Shown here: positions 36,983 to 48,962 of the stretch, in pieces
Layout: each line of letters opens with the position of its first letter
Position numbering within the stretch: position 1 is the stretch's first letter
Assembly (NCBI GenBank): GCA_036023115.1
Contig: JAYKKT010000088.1
Span: 4,573,501-4,637,500 of the forward strand
DNA length: 64,000 nt
Reading direction: 5' to 3'
DNA from: Brasenia schreberi
Lineage: Eukaryota > Streptophyta > Magnoliopsida > Nymphaeales > Cabombaceae
Made by a program: the position numbers and the translations under genes
Notes under the pieces: generated by a model
The model's database searches: none
The model's input: the letters and a program-made list of their open reading frames with translations, nothing else
Told to the model about the DNA's origin: nothing

Positions 36983-37679
36983 AAAAAAAGAGTGCTCTTT
37001 AAGAAAAAAACAAACTGTGTAGACATCTGTCGGTTGAGGTAGCAATTGGTATTCAGAAGTTATTAATTGTTCATAAAGATAATATTTGAGATGTTTAAAC
37101 CGAAAAGGCAAGTATGATTAAGAGAGTACAAAACTGAGTGGCAATACGCAATAAACGAGAGGGAGAGAGAGGGAGAGACATTTGAGAATGCCCTGTAACT
37201 CCTCATAAGTTCCATCATTTCTGTCTGTTCTTGTCTTCTAAATGCCTTTACTCTCTCTGGATCCACTCTATCATGGTGCACTTTGGATCCTACTGTAAAT
37301 TAAGTTTAATAGCAGGTTAACGCTTACACAAATAAGTGAAATTGATGCATTAATAATCTGAACTTTTCTCATAAGACACACTAATGTAGATTTTGGACAA
37401 ATTACAGTGTACTAATACGAATTCTTTCATAATTATTTTACATTAAAGACTGATTTGCTCAGAATAAAATGTGTAACACTTGTAAAACTCAAAGAAACTA
37501 GGTAACATTGGCAACGAGGTCTTCAATTACCTTTTGGTATAATCTTTTGCTCTCTGGTTAAAGTGGAAATGTGATACAGATAACAAAGAAAAATAATGTA
37601 AATTTCTTTAAATAGCCATCTTGTATGTCTTTTTTTCAAGCGCCTAGCCTCTCCATTATCAAAATTACTCCATCATGCC

Positions 37680-38045
37680 ATGTTCATAACACAAAAGGAA
37701 CTGATCAACAACATCGCCAAAGCTCATGGGGTGTATAAGTATTTCGGTGTAGGAGAACAAACTCGTGAAGGAAATTATCTTTACATGGAAATGGAAATGA
37801 AAGAATCCGGGGTGATTAATGAAGAAAATATTGCAGACTTTAAAGTATTTGCCTTATTAGGTAGAATGCCTTCTGCCGTGATCATTACAAAACCATGTGA
37901 GAACAAATCATACAAAGAAAATATTACATGTATAATGAGAATAAATTTTGTAAGAAAGCCTACACTCGAAAGGAATCCATTCCGAAGGCTGATGAATATG
38001 AAGAATAACTATGTTGCCGTCTCGAAATTTCTGAAAACTCCATGA
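37680..38045 (+). other. Unrecognised open frame antisense to the U-box/kinase gene
   Basis: A 121-codon open frame starts [11 protein letters not shown] and includes [15 protein letters not shown] and [12 protein letters not shown]. It lies over intron 1 and overlaps exon 1 of the minus-strand gene. The composition is more protein-like than neighbouring chance ORFs, but I recognise no family. It may be a retroelement or gene relic, or chance. Confidence 0.2.
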
Positions 38046-38599
38046 CAAAGTCCTTTTGTTTTCTGCAACATCTTTCCCAAGGGACACATAAACCTTGTCA
38101 AGATCATCCATGGCACCCGCTCTTTGATTCACATTATCCATTGCCATGTCAGGACAATGACAAGAGAGCTAAATAGCTTAAATTTAAATTTCCCATCTTA
38201 TACATACTGTTGACACAAAATCGAGGAGTTGCCACTTCTCACGACAACACATAGACAGTACAAGTCTAAGATTCTACTCATCATGGTCGCCTCTCTCGAC
38301 CCCTTTGTACTGTCCATGATTGGCGCAACACCTATTGAAAGTGCATTATTTTATAATTTTTTATGGCATATTCTGTGAAGAAGTATGGTACTTGATTCCT
38401 GCTAGACTGTCAAGCATTTGACTTGATTGAGAATTTGAGAAATCGAGCACATACTCAAACAGGATTGCACTGTTCTAAGAGAGATGTGTGGTGAGGATTG
38501 AGTATAACCATGAAGAGTTGTATACAGTATGACCTGATCTTTATGTATAAGGACGGCACCCTCCTGAAGGACAGCTTTCACAATGTAACCTTGGTGATT

Positions 38600-38830
38600 C
38601 ATGAGTCCCTCAAACACGCATACGTGCAAGGATGAATGACATAAATGCAGGGATTCTCCAGGATGAAGTCCACAAGAAGTAATAAAGCATCCCTTGAAAC
38701 ACGTATACACGAAAGCATGAATGACATAAATGTGTGATTCTTCTAAAAGTTCATTGTTTATCTTAGAGGTACAATGAAGTCAATTAATTATACTTTCAGG
38801 AATGACATAAGTGACAAAGATGCAGCTGAG
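38600..38830. repeat. Short imperfect tandem repeat
   Basis: The phrase GAATGACATAAATG, preceded by an AAACACG(C/T)ATAC segment, occurs near 38632 and 38716. A third partial copy (GAATGACATAAGTG) is near 38800. The unit is about 85 bp. There is no coding support. Confidence 0.45.
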
Positions 38831-39048
38831 TAAATGAATTTTTCAGGATATTATACTTTCAAATGGCCAATTAATTATCTACACCAATATTTGTATGGGA
38901 TAATTGAGCAATTAATTCAGATCTTACCTAGCCAACATTCTCTAGCATGAACATGAAGAAACCACAACCGGTGGATACGCCCAAAGCCAGGATGATAAAT
39001 ATAAATGTCACTAGTTGTCTTTCACTGCGATGACATGGTAGGGTATAC

Positions 39049-39581
39049 TAGACATCACCGGTTTGGAGCGGGTCTGGCAATTTGAACCGAAACTGAACCG
39101 GCCTCGAAACCACCAGGACCTGGAACTAGAACCGGGGACCTTCCAGTTCAGTTATGGTTCATGAATTTTAGAAACCGAACTGGAACCGGAATAGGCGGTT
39201 TTAGACCATCATTTATTATATATATTATTTTTAACATTTACATTCATAAGAATGATCATGGTTGAACGATGTACTTTGTGTGTGAAAGTAAGTAGAGAGT
39301 TTGACTCTTGTGGTTTCAATTTTATGATTTGAAACACTTATATATTAGGTATAAGCATTATATAATGTTTTCAATCAGAAGAACCGTCTTGGACCAATGG
39401 TATAAGCTATTATTTTTAACTAAGCATTGGAGGTTTGAATTCAACAGGCACAGGCTGCATTCATGGTTTAAGAAAAAATCCTTTTAAATCAGTTTTGAAG
39501 TGATTTCAGATTTGAAATCAGCGGTTCCAGAACCAGAGCCGGTCACCAGCAGGTTCGGTTATCCGGAATTGGACATGTCTA
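39049..39581. mobile_element. hAT-like non-autonomous element, 533 bp
   Basis: The left end starts TAGACATCACCGG; the right end is the complement of TAGACATGTCCAATTCCGG. The flanking 8-mers are GGGTATAC (39041-39048) and GAGTATAC (39582-39589), a 7 of 8 match. The size and 8-bp duplication fit hAT. The interior has no transposase frame and is rich in GGTTC and AACCGG words near both ends. Confidence 0.6.
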
Positions 39582-40024
39582 GAGTATACTATTAGATACT
39601 ACTATTTGCACGTTGTTTCATTGTAGATGATGAAATACAAGGAGTGTGTAATAATTTTCATATTATAACCCACCAACTTCACTTAGACAATTAAGTGATC
39701 ATAAGAACTTCAACAAGCAAATTAATCAGTCCCACAAAAGATGGTTTAAAGGGAAGAAGTTGCATAAGACAAATTCTAGAGGTCGTTGTATCATCTATAT
39801 TCTCCTTTTGTTCTTTTAAGATTGAGAAAGCTAGATATTGATCCAATTTCGTAGAAATATACTTGGTGAAATTAGCTAAGTTGGAAATGAGAAAACAGTG
39901 GAACGATTATTCTCCTTACTAGTACCCAACCGTCAAATAAACCCTACAAGATTGACTGGAGTATAACTGATATGGTTTTACCCAATGCCATGTGCCTCTT
40001 GAAAAAGAATAACTTGTACTACTG

Positions 40025-40149
40025 CAATTAGGGGTGTTCATGGTTCGGTTCTAGCCTCAACCTCAAACCGTGCTATGGCCAGAACTGAATTGGATCGAAC
40101 CACCGGTTGTGTGTGTATATACATTGTATATGGACACAAGGTTATAAAA

Positions 40150-40221
<72 letters not shown>

Positions 40222-40355
40222 TATAAACTTACAAATATTTATATCTACTTGTATTTAACCTTTATGTGTGTGTGTGACGAACTGCCAGACATCTAGAATC
40301 GAACCAAACAGCCGGTTTGGTTTGGGTCTGGCAGTTCTGTGAACACCCCTAATTG
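40025..40355. mobile_element. MITE-like element with 16-bp perfect inverted repeats
   Basis: It begins CAATTAGGGGTGTTCA and ends with the exact reverse complement, TGAACACCCCTAATTG, 331 bp in all. The GGGGTGTTCA end is of a type I associate with plant hAT MITEs. A clear 8-bp duplication is not visible, since the AATT at the tips may be part of the target. A (TA)n tract at 40152-40217 lies inside. Confidence 0.6.
40152..40217. repeat. (TA)n microsatellite
   Basis: About 32 TA units lie inside the 331-bp inverted-repeat element. Confidence 0.95.
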
Positions 40356-42119
40356 AAAATCTATAAAAGGTGTGATGTACATAAAAGCACCCGTAGCAGT
40401 TTGATTATGAAATAGTTTCTGAATATTAGAGGTGGTAGTTTTGGACACAACCCAACCTAACCCAGAATTTGGTAGTTGGGAATTAAGCACACCCAGGCTT
40501 GGTCTGGTAGATGAGAAGCAACCTGATAAAAAGTTGGTTTAGGTCCAAGTGACAACCCAAACTTGACCCGATCTTCAGAGGATTTTGCATATACTTCAGT
40601 TTTCTAATATTTTGTGTGTAACTTAATATGTTTGCTTTTCTTCTTATCTAGTTAGGTTTCATTCGTTTGTTTTCTTAAACCTTATTTAATTAGCAGTTTT
40701 TTTCTTAATCTTTTCTTCTTTCATGTAATCTTTAACATTGTCTTATAAATAAAGAAGTGAAGCTATGGATGAGTTAGGTTTTGTGCCCATTGCCGCAAGA
40801 AGAAAAATGAGTCTGTTCAAGGTCATCTTGTTTTTTACCTAAACTAGAAGTGTCCAACTTGTTAATTGAATGAAGGCAGATTATGTAAGAAAAGTAGCAT
40901 GAAGGCAGATGTTCTGTAATTTAAAAATGATGAAAAGAAGGTAGTTAAGAAGTAACGAGAAGAGAAAGGAGAGGGCATTTTGCCAATAGTGATTGATTCT
41001 CCATAAGCAGGTTAGTTGAAGGTAGAATTGTTCTTCTTGGTCATGCCTGTAAGATCGTCAATATTAGCACATTTTAGATGAAGATACACAAAATGAGGTT
41101 GTCAAAACACGAGACGAGTCCCAGACTTGAAAAAGAATCTCTCATCTCCTTGGGTGCGCTCGACCAAATTGGTTGTTGAGTTAATATGAGTCTAATAACA
41201 TTAAGACATATCGTTGAGCTTCTTTGTTGATAAAGGATCCAAAGAGGCAGGGATCAACCATGATTTAACCATGATTTTTGTTGGTGTTGAGATTTTGTAG
41301 ATAACATAGTTTCTTGAGTGGTCAGTATTCACGAGATTGAATTTAACACTTCAAAAAATGTTAGGATAGTTTTATTCTTTGAGGCACAATAATGCTAATC
41401 TTTAAGTTTATTTGTCGGCAGTGGTATCAAATAACTGAATATAATGGACCTCAATAAACACAATGGACCTTGATAAACACCTTTAGGATACAACGAATAC
41501 CCTCAGGTCGTCTTGCACGAATGCAATTTAGTCGTAGACAAACTAGCAAAACAAAGACGATGATGTTACAAATACAATTAGCAATACAATAGGACTTGTA
41601 GACTCTTTTGAAAAACTAAATATGAAAGGATACAATATGAGAAAAAACTTGGATCAATCTATAACTCATGATATGTTACTAACGAGCATAATTGCTACTC
41701 AAGAAGGTGACTCTTATTGCTACAACATGGTTGTTAATTACACATTAGTTACAACCACTATCAAGTGATACTGATGAGCATGATTGCTACTAAAGTAAGT
41801 AGGCTCTTAATACCATATCATGGTTGCAATGAAACATATGAGTCTAATAAACTAATACATAAAGTCTTGAGACATCTAAACGATGAAAGCCCTTATAGAG
41901 AGACAAATAAGGTAGTGAAAAGGTTGTGCAACACCAAAAGGCTCAAGTTTTATGAGAGATTTTGTGAAGTCAATTCAGAGGGAAGGCGTTGTTTACCAAC
42001 AATAGTTGCCTACACTCTATGGTAAAATGTGATGCAAAGAGGATGAATTTGCCTTACTCAACATGTGTTATGCTTTTCAATATATGTCTAAGAAAGGAGC
42101 TTTGGATAAAAGCAATTAA
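40356..42119. other. Intergenic DNA, no gene seen
   Basis: AT-rich sequence with short chance ORFs. The ORF at 41765-42025 has no motif that I know, although its position just before a copia fragment suggests it may be decayed retroelement sequence. Confidence 0.4.
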
Positions 42120-42700
42120 CTTACCATATGTATTAGATGGGATTTACTATTGACTATTCTCATTGGAGAGTATTCCGTTGTCTTGCTTATACTCATATGG
42201 ATGATGGAAAGCTTGAAACTAGAAATCATGTGTATATTTATTGGTTTTAATTTAGTTTTATGGGTTACAAACTATGGTGCTCGGAAAACAAAAGGTTTAA
42301 AATTAGTAAAATGTAACTTTTTTATAAGTTTACAAAATTACACTTGGAAAAGAAGAAGTCACCTATGTCTGGTGATGTATAGAAGCAAAGAATTGCAACC
42401 AAAGTTGAGCTAGAAATGGAGAGATCTTCTCCACAACAGGCGGTTGTTCACTCCACCCACTTAACTAGAGAGTCATCTAAAACACAACCATAAGAGTTGT
42501 TAGCCAGAGAAACAAAGGAAATACATAATCTACCTTAGAGGTTTGTGATAAAGTTTTTCTCTTAAGTGTAGTTGAGAGCGTCGATCCAACGGATTTTATG
42601 ATCAAAACCTTCCCACAATGTAGTTTTGTTTTTTAGGCTTAACAAGGAAAGGTCCTTTGGCAATGAGAAAGTACAAAGATCTTGTGAAGTATACAATCTG
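42120..42700 (+). mobile_element. Decayed copia fragment (post-integrase region)
   Basis: The plus strand reads RCLAYTHMDDGKLE near 42177, then GYKLWC near 42262, the conserved segment after the copia integrase core. Stops and frameshifts are frequent. It is opposite in orientation to the copia remnant at 43800-47430, so it is probably a different insertion or a rearranged part. Downstream to 43800 I see no further recognisable domain. Confidence 0.55.
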
Positions 42701-44474
42701 AGCGATGAGTTTTAGGGTTGTATCATAAACAGTGTGAGACTTTCTTGTTGAAGGTCTTAATGAGGGTTCTAAGAATGTTTTAGATTCTTGAGAATGAGAG
42801 AGTTAAGAGATTTTGAAATAAGTTGTCAAGTAGAATCCTCTTGGTAATTCCTTTTGTTGTTGCTATTTGGAATAGAATTATTGATCCCCTTTACTCATGG
42901 ACACATTAGTAGACCATCGGTTGTCAAACCACATAAACGTGGAGTTGATCATTTATCTTCTCTTTTTTAGATGGGTTGAGCTTCATATTTTCTATTCTGT
43001 TTTGTATTGTTGTTCATCAGCTGGGCATTGTGAAACTTGTCTGAGATTGAAGCGTTATTCCGCCTCACTCTATTCATCGTACGTTATATATTGTTTTCTT
43101 CTATCTATTGCACCAATTGTAACAACAAAACAGACAAATTGTAATGCCCAAGATCACTTCAACCGGAAGAATGCAACATATGGAAATAGACTAGTTTCTA
43201 AGACGTATCAAAGATCATAAGAGATGATAGGTTGAACCTACAAATTCAACGATAAAAATAAGCGCTTGACACTCAAATTCTACAATTCAACAATAACAAC
43301 TTTCACTCAAAAAAATATAATTAAATATTAAAATAGTAACAAAAAGAATGAAGGCACCAAATTTGGCATGAAAAAACCTATAAATGTGAGGCTACAAAGT
43401 CTTAAAAAGTTCGCTATATGAAAGAAAATAGGTATAAACAAGTCGTTTATTAGAAAGATACCACAATAATCATAAGAAAATATCGACAATCTGATCACCA
43501 CCTCAATATTGTCAAAACAACTCAAATAGAGTTCAAGAAGATCTCAACTAATATGGATTCTAAAATCACTAAGGAAGAAAGAATCCACGATTAGAAATTC
43601 AACCTTCAAAAAATGATGCTCACACCTCTTCAATCTCTTAGAAAGAACTAAGAAAAGTGTATGCCATCCTTTTTTTTCTCCTCTCTTTATTTCTCTATTT
43701 CTCTCAATTGACTACCACACACCTCTATTTCTTTTCTCTTAATCGATTGTCAAAAGGTTGCTAGGGCTTCGACCTTTCTGTTTCAAGAATAGACAACCCA
43801 AATCGGGTCTTTTTACCAAAACCTACATGCATTGGCATAGTGCAAATTATAACATATGTGAAACAACCCACCACAGAAGAGTAATCAACTAGAGTCCATC
43901 TCCTTCTTCTCTTCATCGGTGGAAGGGCATTAATGTACACTTAATTTAAAATACTTTACACGAAAAGTGTCAACCACTTTAGCATTGCTTATACTAAATC
44001 TTTTAATTGTCTTTTAGATATAATTCTTCCTAGATAAAAAGAGCTATCTTTTCTCATTTATCTAAATACTTGAAATCTTCATTGTCGGTCACAAGTCTTT
44101 CATAGCAAAAGACTTAATTACTTCTTAAGACTAACATTTCTTGAGAGATTTTATCTACAATCAACATGTCATTTATGTATAGTAAAGTATAATAAAGTCA
44201 TTATCTAAGGATCTATGTACAAATACACAGTGATTTGAAGAGGTTGTCTTGTAACCTTCTCTATCCATGATAGATTCAAATTTCAAATATCATTGTCTTA
44301 AAGTTTGGTTCGAAGCATACATGCTCCTGTTCAACTCATGCACATACTCCTCTTTGCCTTTCACTGTAAATCTTTTTAGTGTTTCACGTAGATAAACTTC
44401 ATCTTTACAAAGAATTAAATTCTTTTTGGCAAGAAAAATTATATTTTTTCACCCGTATGGCCAAGTCACTTATA

Positions 44475-44903
44475 TCACAACATTGCATCATTAGAAGACA
44501 TAATTACACCAATCAAAGACTTGAAAATACTTGTATTAATCAAGTAAAGAAAAGTGGTCACCAAATCTTCCACGGGCCTTACACATACTTTCGTTGGTCT
44601 TCTTACCTTTTCCACATGATAAGATTGTCCTTGGTAAGCTTCCACCGACCTTCCATGAGTGCTAAAACCATCATCATCAAATCTTTCCACAAATAATAGA
44701 TTAAGGTACAAATCAAGAATATACCTCACATCTAGAAGAAGCAAAATGGTACCATTCTCTGTCTTTAGCTGAACAACTTTGATGCCAAAAACTTTAGCTG
44801 AGCTAGAATTTCTCATATTGACAGTACTGAACCATCTTGGAGTATAAGAATTAAAGAACTCTATCTTCGACGTAGCATAAAATGAGGCACCACTATCTAC
44901 CAC
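44475..44903 (-). pseudogene. Copia protease domain fragment
   Basis: A 142-codon open frame begins with the retroviral-type protease motif DSGA and continues through the C-terminal part of the domain (NGTILLLLDVRYI, LYLNLL). The codon before VVDSGA is TAG where Trp is usual. It is the best-preserved part of the split copia remnant. It has no start of its own and is not expected to work alone. Confidence 0.75.
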
Positions 44904-44904
44904 C

Positions 44905-46818
44905 TAAGTACTATAAGGCAAAGAGGGCATGTTACAAAATACATTACGCTAAGAAAACTAGTGAAACTTTAGAAGCTTATAAGAAAGCAAAGAAGGAAGC
45001 AAAAAAGGCCGTTAGTGAAGCAAAAGCTAAGATTTAGGAGGACTTACATAAAAAACTCAACTCAAAAGAGGGTGAAAGAGATATTTTTAGGATAGCTAGG
45101 GCTAGAGATAAGAAAACTAAAGATCTAAATTTTGTTAGATGCATAAAAGACGAGGATGAAAAAATTCTAGTGGGAAATGATGATATAAGAAATAGATGGA
45201 AAAACTAATTTTATAATCTTTTTAATGAAAATAAAAATGTTAGTATTAGTTTTGGAGATTTAGCCAAGTCAGAAAAGTATATAAACCACAATTTCTACCG
45301 ACGTATTCAAAAGAATGAAGTCAAAGAGGCTCTTAAACATATGAAGAGTGGTAAATCGGTAGGACCAGATAATATTCCTATAGAAGTTTGGAAAATACTA
45401 GGAGAAATAGGAATCACTTGGCTCACAAGACTATTTAATGAAATATGGAAAAACCAAAAGATGCCCGAGAAATGGAGAGCAAGTACACTTATACCCGTAT
45501 ATAAGAACAAGGGAGACATTCAAAATTGTGTGAATTATCGAGGTATCAAGTTAATGAGTCATACTATGAAATTATGGGAAAGAATTATCAAACGTAGGTT
45601 AAGACAAGTATCAAGTACAACAGAGTACCAATTTGGATTTATGCCAGGTAGATCTACTATTGAAGCGATTCACCTTCTGAGACGTCTTATGGAACATTTT
45701 AGAGCAAAAAAGAAAGACCTTCACATGATATTTATTGATCTAGAAAAAGCTTATGATAGGGTACCGAGAGAGGTTCTTTGGAGAACTTTGGAAAAAAGAG
45801 GTATCCCATTGACATATATTAACCTTATAAGAGACATGTATGATGGTGCAAAAACATGTGTGAGGACTCATGAAGGAACGACAGACTTCTTTGAAGTTAA
45901 TATTGGGTTACATCAAGGATCAACTTTAAGTTCATACTTATTTATAATGGTGATGGATGAGTTAACAAAACATATTCAAGATGAAGTACCTTGGTGTATG
46001 TTATTTGCAGATGACATTGTATTAGTGGAGGAGTCTAAGGAAAAAGTTAATAGAAAATTGGAACTATGGAGAGAAACATTAGAAAACAGAGGCCTCCGAC
46101 TTAGTAGAACAAAGACAGAATATATGGAATGTAAGTTTGATCATTTGGCTACTTCAGAGGACATAGAAATTAAAATTGGCACACATTGCATTCCCCAAAA
46201 GGAAAGTTTTAAATACCTAGGGTCAATTTTTCAAAGTGATGGAAGAATTGATGGAGATGTTACACATAGAATTAATGCAGGTTGGTTAAAATGGAGAGGA
46301 GCATCAGGTATTCTTTGTGATAAGAAGATACCATTAAAATTAAAAGGTAAATATTATAGAGCAGCAATTAGGCCTGCCATGTTTTATGGTTCTGAGTGTT
46401 GGGCAGTTAATCATCAACATGTACAAAAGATGTCTGTGACAGAAATGAAGATGTTGAGATGGATGAGTGGCCATACAAGAAAAGACCGTATACATAATGA
46501 GGTTATTAGAAACAAATTAGGAGTGGCACCAATAGAGGATAAAATGAGAGAACATCGTTTAAGATGGTTTGGACATATAGAAAGAAGATCAAAAGAAGAA
46601 CCTGTAAGAAGGTTAGAAAAACTAAATTTGGAAAGTATTAAAAGAGGTAGAGGACGACCACAAAAGTGTTGGAAAGAAACAATAAAGAATGATCTAGTTT
46701 ATTGGGAGTTAACTGCTAACATGGCACACGATAGGGATCTGTGGAAACAAAGAATCCATGTAGCCGACCCCGTCTAGTATGGGAAAAGGCTTAGTTGTTG
46801 TTGTTGTTGTTGTTGTTG
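44905..46818 (+). mobile_element. RTE-type LINE, 5'-truncated, with long open RT frame
   Basis: The protein reading runs from near 44912 to TAG at 46777, with stops at about 45034 and 45206. After those it is open for over 500 codons. RT motifs: [45 protein letters not shown] and the catalytic FADD near 46005. The C-terminus has [18 protein letters not shown] and HVADP, typical of the RTE clade. The endonuclease domain is absent. The element ends in eight or nine TTG units (about 46791-46818), like the short-repeat tails of RTE elements. It is inserted into a minus-strand copia remnant. Two further decayed copies are at 15575 and 33465. The 5' truncation makes it immobile by itself. Confidence 0.88.
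45341..46777 (+). CDS. RTE LINE reverse transcriptase, partial ORF2
   Basis: This is the 478-codon open part of the LINE protein, from an ATG inside the RT domain to the natural C-terminus. The catalytic Asp pair (FADD) is intact, and a conserved C-terminal domain follows. In intact RTE elements this enzyme, with an N-terminal AP-type endonuclease, copies the element RNA at the nicked target. Here the first RT blocks lie upstream of this ATG and behind two stops, so a complete enzyme is unlikely. The lack of stops suggests that it is younger than the two other copies in the window. Confidence 0.8.
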   Translation: MKSGKSVGPDNIPIEVWKILGEIGITWLTRLFNEIWKNQKMPEKWRASTLIPVYKNKGDIQNCVNYRGIKLMSHTMKLWERIIKRRLRQVSSTTEYQFGFMPGRSTIEAIHLLRRLMEHFRAKKKDLHMIFIDLEKAYDRVPREVLWRTLEKRGIPLTYINLIRDMYDGAKTCVRTHEGTTDFFEVNIGLHQGSTLSSYLFIMVMDELTKHIQDEVPWCMLFADDIVLVEESKEKVNRKLELWRETLENRGLRLSRTKTEYMECKFDHLATSEDIEIKIGTHCIPQKESFKYLGSIFQSDGRIDGDVTHRINAGWLKWRGASGILCDKKIPLKLKGKYYRAAIRPAMFYGSECWAVNHQHVQKMSVTEMKMLRWMSGHTRKDRIHNEVIRNKLGVAPIEDKMREHRLRWFGHIERRSKEEPVRRLEKLNLESIKRGRGRPQKCWKETIKNDLVYWELTANMAHDRDLWKQRIHVADPV

Positions 46819-46879
46819 TTATTGCAATTGTCTAATTATTGTCATTGTTTTTTCTATTTTCTTTATTCGTATTGTCACT

Positions 46880-47430
46880 TTCTAACTTGTAGCGGAACTT
46901 CTTAATATGGCCTTTCTAACTGCAGTAATAACATTTCATATACTATACCTCTTAACTTGATTTTACTCTTATCTATGTCTTTACATTTGTCATCTATCAC
47001 TAATATATTTAACTTTAAAGATAAGTCATGTGCCATGTGCCTTAGTTCTTCACTTAAAGCAATTCTTTTAACAAATTTAATAGTGAAAAAACCTTTATGG
47101 GCAAAAATAAGAAAGAGTAGCCTAAAAGGTTTCTCAAGAGTCTGACAAAGTGGTCAATAACCGAAGACCCAAAAGGTCATTGTCCATCTTAATATTTGTA
47201 TTGGTCATATGATCCACAATAGCTTGAAATTTATTCAAATGATATGACACTGAACTGTTGTCATTATACTTCAACTGCATCAATTTCTTTAATAAAAATA
47301 AGTAGTTATTACCAGTCTTAGAAGGATAGACTGATTCCATCTTTTCCCATAAGATATGGATATTCTTCTCATGAGTTGTGTGAGTATAGGCATTCTCATC
47401 TATAAAATATCAAATAAAACACCACTTACT
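46880..47430 (-). pseudogene. Copia gag fragment
   Basis: The minus strand reads MESVYPSKTGNNYLFLLKK, then VDHMTNTNIKMDNDLLGLRL, the Gag helical core of copia elements, followed by a decayed stretch with HMAHDLSLKLN. It belongs with the protease and RT pieces beyond the LINE insertion. Confidence 0.65.
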
Positions 47431-48613
47431 CAAGCCCTAGTAAGTGTATAGACTTCACAAATAATAAATTCATTTTAAGAGCTGTCTCTAACTAACTACG
47501 TAAAAGGGACCCTTTTCGGTCCGAACCGACTGAGTGGTACTCAACTCCCTACCTATTTATTTGAGACATGCGACCTAATGTGATCACTGTGCTTGGATCG
47601 GGCTCAGATCCGAATACCATAGAGGGAGAAGAAACGACTAGTCATGTTCATGTTGTAGAAAGTTGCAACACGCAAGTATGGGGTAATTTGTAATAATTTA
47701 CTGTTAAAAAGAATAAACCACCTAAATTGGAAACATAGCTCATGTCAGGCTAATTTATTTAAATCCACCACATCAAACAAAGTTCCTGAACAGAGGAACC
47801 CCTTCTTATCAGTAGTTTATGTTGGTAACACAAAAAATGATCTGGGATCATAAACACAAGAAGTTTTTGCTTCACGTCATGCCACAAGCATCTGCTTTTC
47901 AGTTGATTATCATGCCCAAATAGTTAGTGTAGTAAACTGCTTGAGCATGTAACTAATGTGATATTAGGATGATTTACCTGAAGTTGGTGTCGAACACAAC
48001 AAGAGAGCAAATAAACCAGACGTAAAGAAACATTCTATTAGGATTCAGGCACCAATAGCTGTTGGAAGTATCCAGAAAAGAGATTATCTGAAGATGAATT
48101 TAATCGGCATTTAATATTTCAATATGGTTTCGGATACATCCCTCTGATGATCGATTGAGAGTCGTATCAAATATGGGTTGATCCAATCCCGCGACACACA
48201 GGTCTCCCCAACTGGGAATCGACTTAAAAGAAGCAACTTCAAATTGAAGGTCATGAGATTATGATACGGACCAACTTGTCAATTAAGAAATAGAAGAAGA
48301 GAAAAAAACTATGCATGGGAGCATGAGTTGGGCGCACCTACATGAAAACAAAATTTGGACTAATCACAAACGGATGTTCACAGTTTTGGAGCTCACATGT
48401 ATCCTAGAGGAAAATGCAAGCCTGACTCCATAAGCAAAGCCCAGTACTTGACCTGCCAGCCTAGTAACCAGAACCTCCATCATCGATTTTCACTTTGTAA
48501 GGAAATGCAGGATACATACAACTCAAGACTACTTATGGCCGGTAATATATAAACGGTGTCCACTTTAGCCAACTGTTCAATAACAAGAACATTTACTCAC
48601 GCACTCCACGCTT
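47431..48613. other. Intergenic DNA with a SINE-like segment
   Basis: No gene is seen. Near 48212-48270 (plus) the sequence CTTCAAATTGAAGGTCATGAG resembles the box-B approach of the SINE-like copies at 14515 and, on the minus strand, near 700; box B itself has decayed. Otherwise only short chance ORFs. Confidence 0.35.
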
Positions 48614-48950
48614 TGTAACGCCAATGGATTTGGCCATTCTCGACAGTAAATTCATGAAAATGGAAAACCCAAACAAAGAAAGGCAGGAAAGACGGAGCCG
48701 AACAATAAGAAAGAATCTCTTTATAAATATTGTAGTGATTACAATAGACATATGCATGAGAATACAAAGAGAAACAATAAAAGAGTATCTTTCCTATTAA
48801 TACGTCTGTGAAAACCTTGAAACCCATCAAACACATCTACTTCCTTCTCTTCTATTTTTTTGTTGTGAGTATCGGTTTCGGCCCATACTCTAATCCGTTG
48901 TATTTTGGAAGCCACCGGCAAAGAACTTGCACAAGAGGAGCAAAACATCA
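48614..48950 (+). repeat. 5' LTR of an LTR retrotransposon
   Basis: It starts TGTAACGC and ends AAAACATCA (TG...CA ends), 337 bp, and is followed after one base by a primer-binding site. A second, inverted copy of the same LTR family lies at 56520-56800. The shared tail contains AGAACTTGCACAAGAGGAG. No gag or pol follows; the internal region is truncated or replaced. Confidence 0.65.
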
Positions 48951-48951
48951 G

Positions 48952-48962
48952 TGGTATTAGAG
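48952..48962 (+). other. Primer-binding site after the 48.6-kb LTR
   Basis: TGGTATTAGAG, one base downstream of the LTR end, matches the initiator-Met tRNA site TGGTATCAGAG with one change. Confidence 0.7.

Larger units (their letters stand above)
43800..47430 (-). mobile_element. Copia remnant split by a LINE
   Basis: Read on the minus strand, copia domains appear in order. Gag is at 47430-46880 (KKLMQLKYNDNSSVSYHLNKF). Protease is at 44905-44475 with VDSGASFYATS intact. RT/RNase H is at 44370-43800 (HCVFVHRSLDNDF, SFAMKDL, SNAKVVDT). The zinc knuckle and the integrase are missing. A plus-strand RTE LINE occupies the gap between gag and protease. The RT active site has decayed (YxDD not readable as such), and stops and frameshifts are common. 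No LTRs were identified. Confidence 0.75.

Noticed and set aside
40440..40570. AACCCAACCTAACCC-like words, suggesting telomere-type repeats
   Set aside because: Only a few irregular copies in a wider ACCC-rich stretch; no true repeat array.
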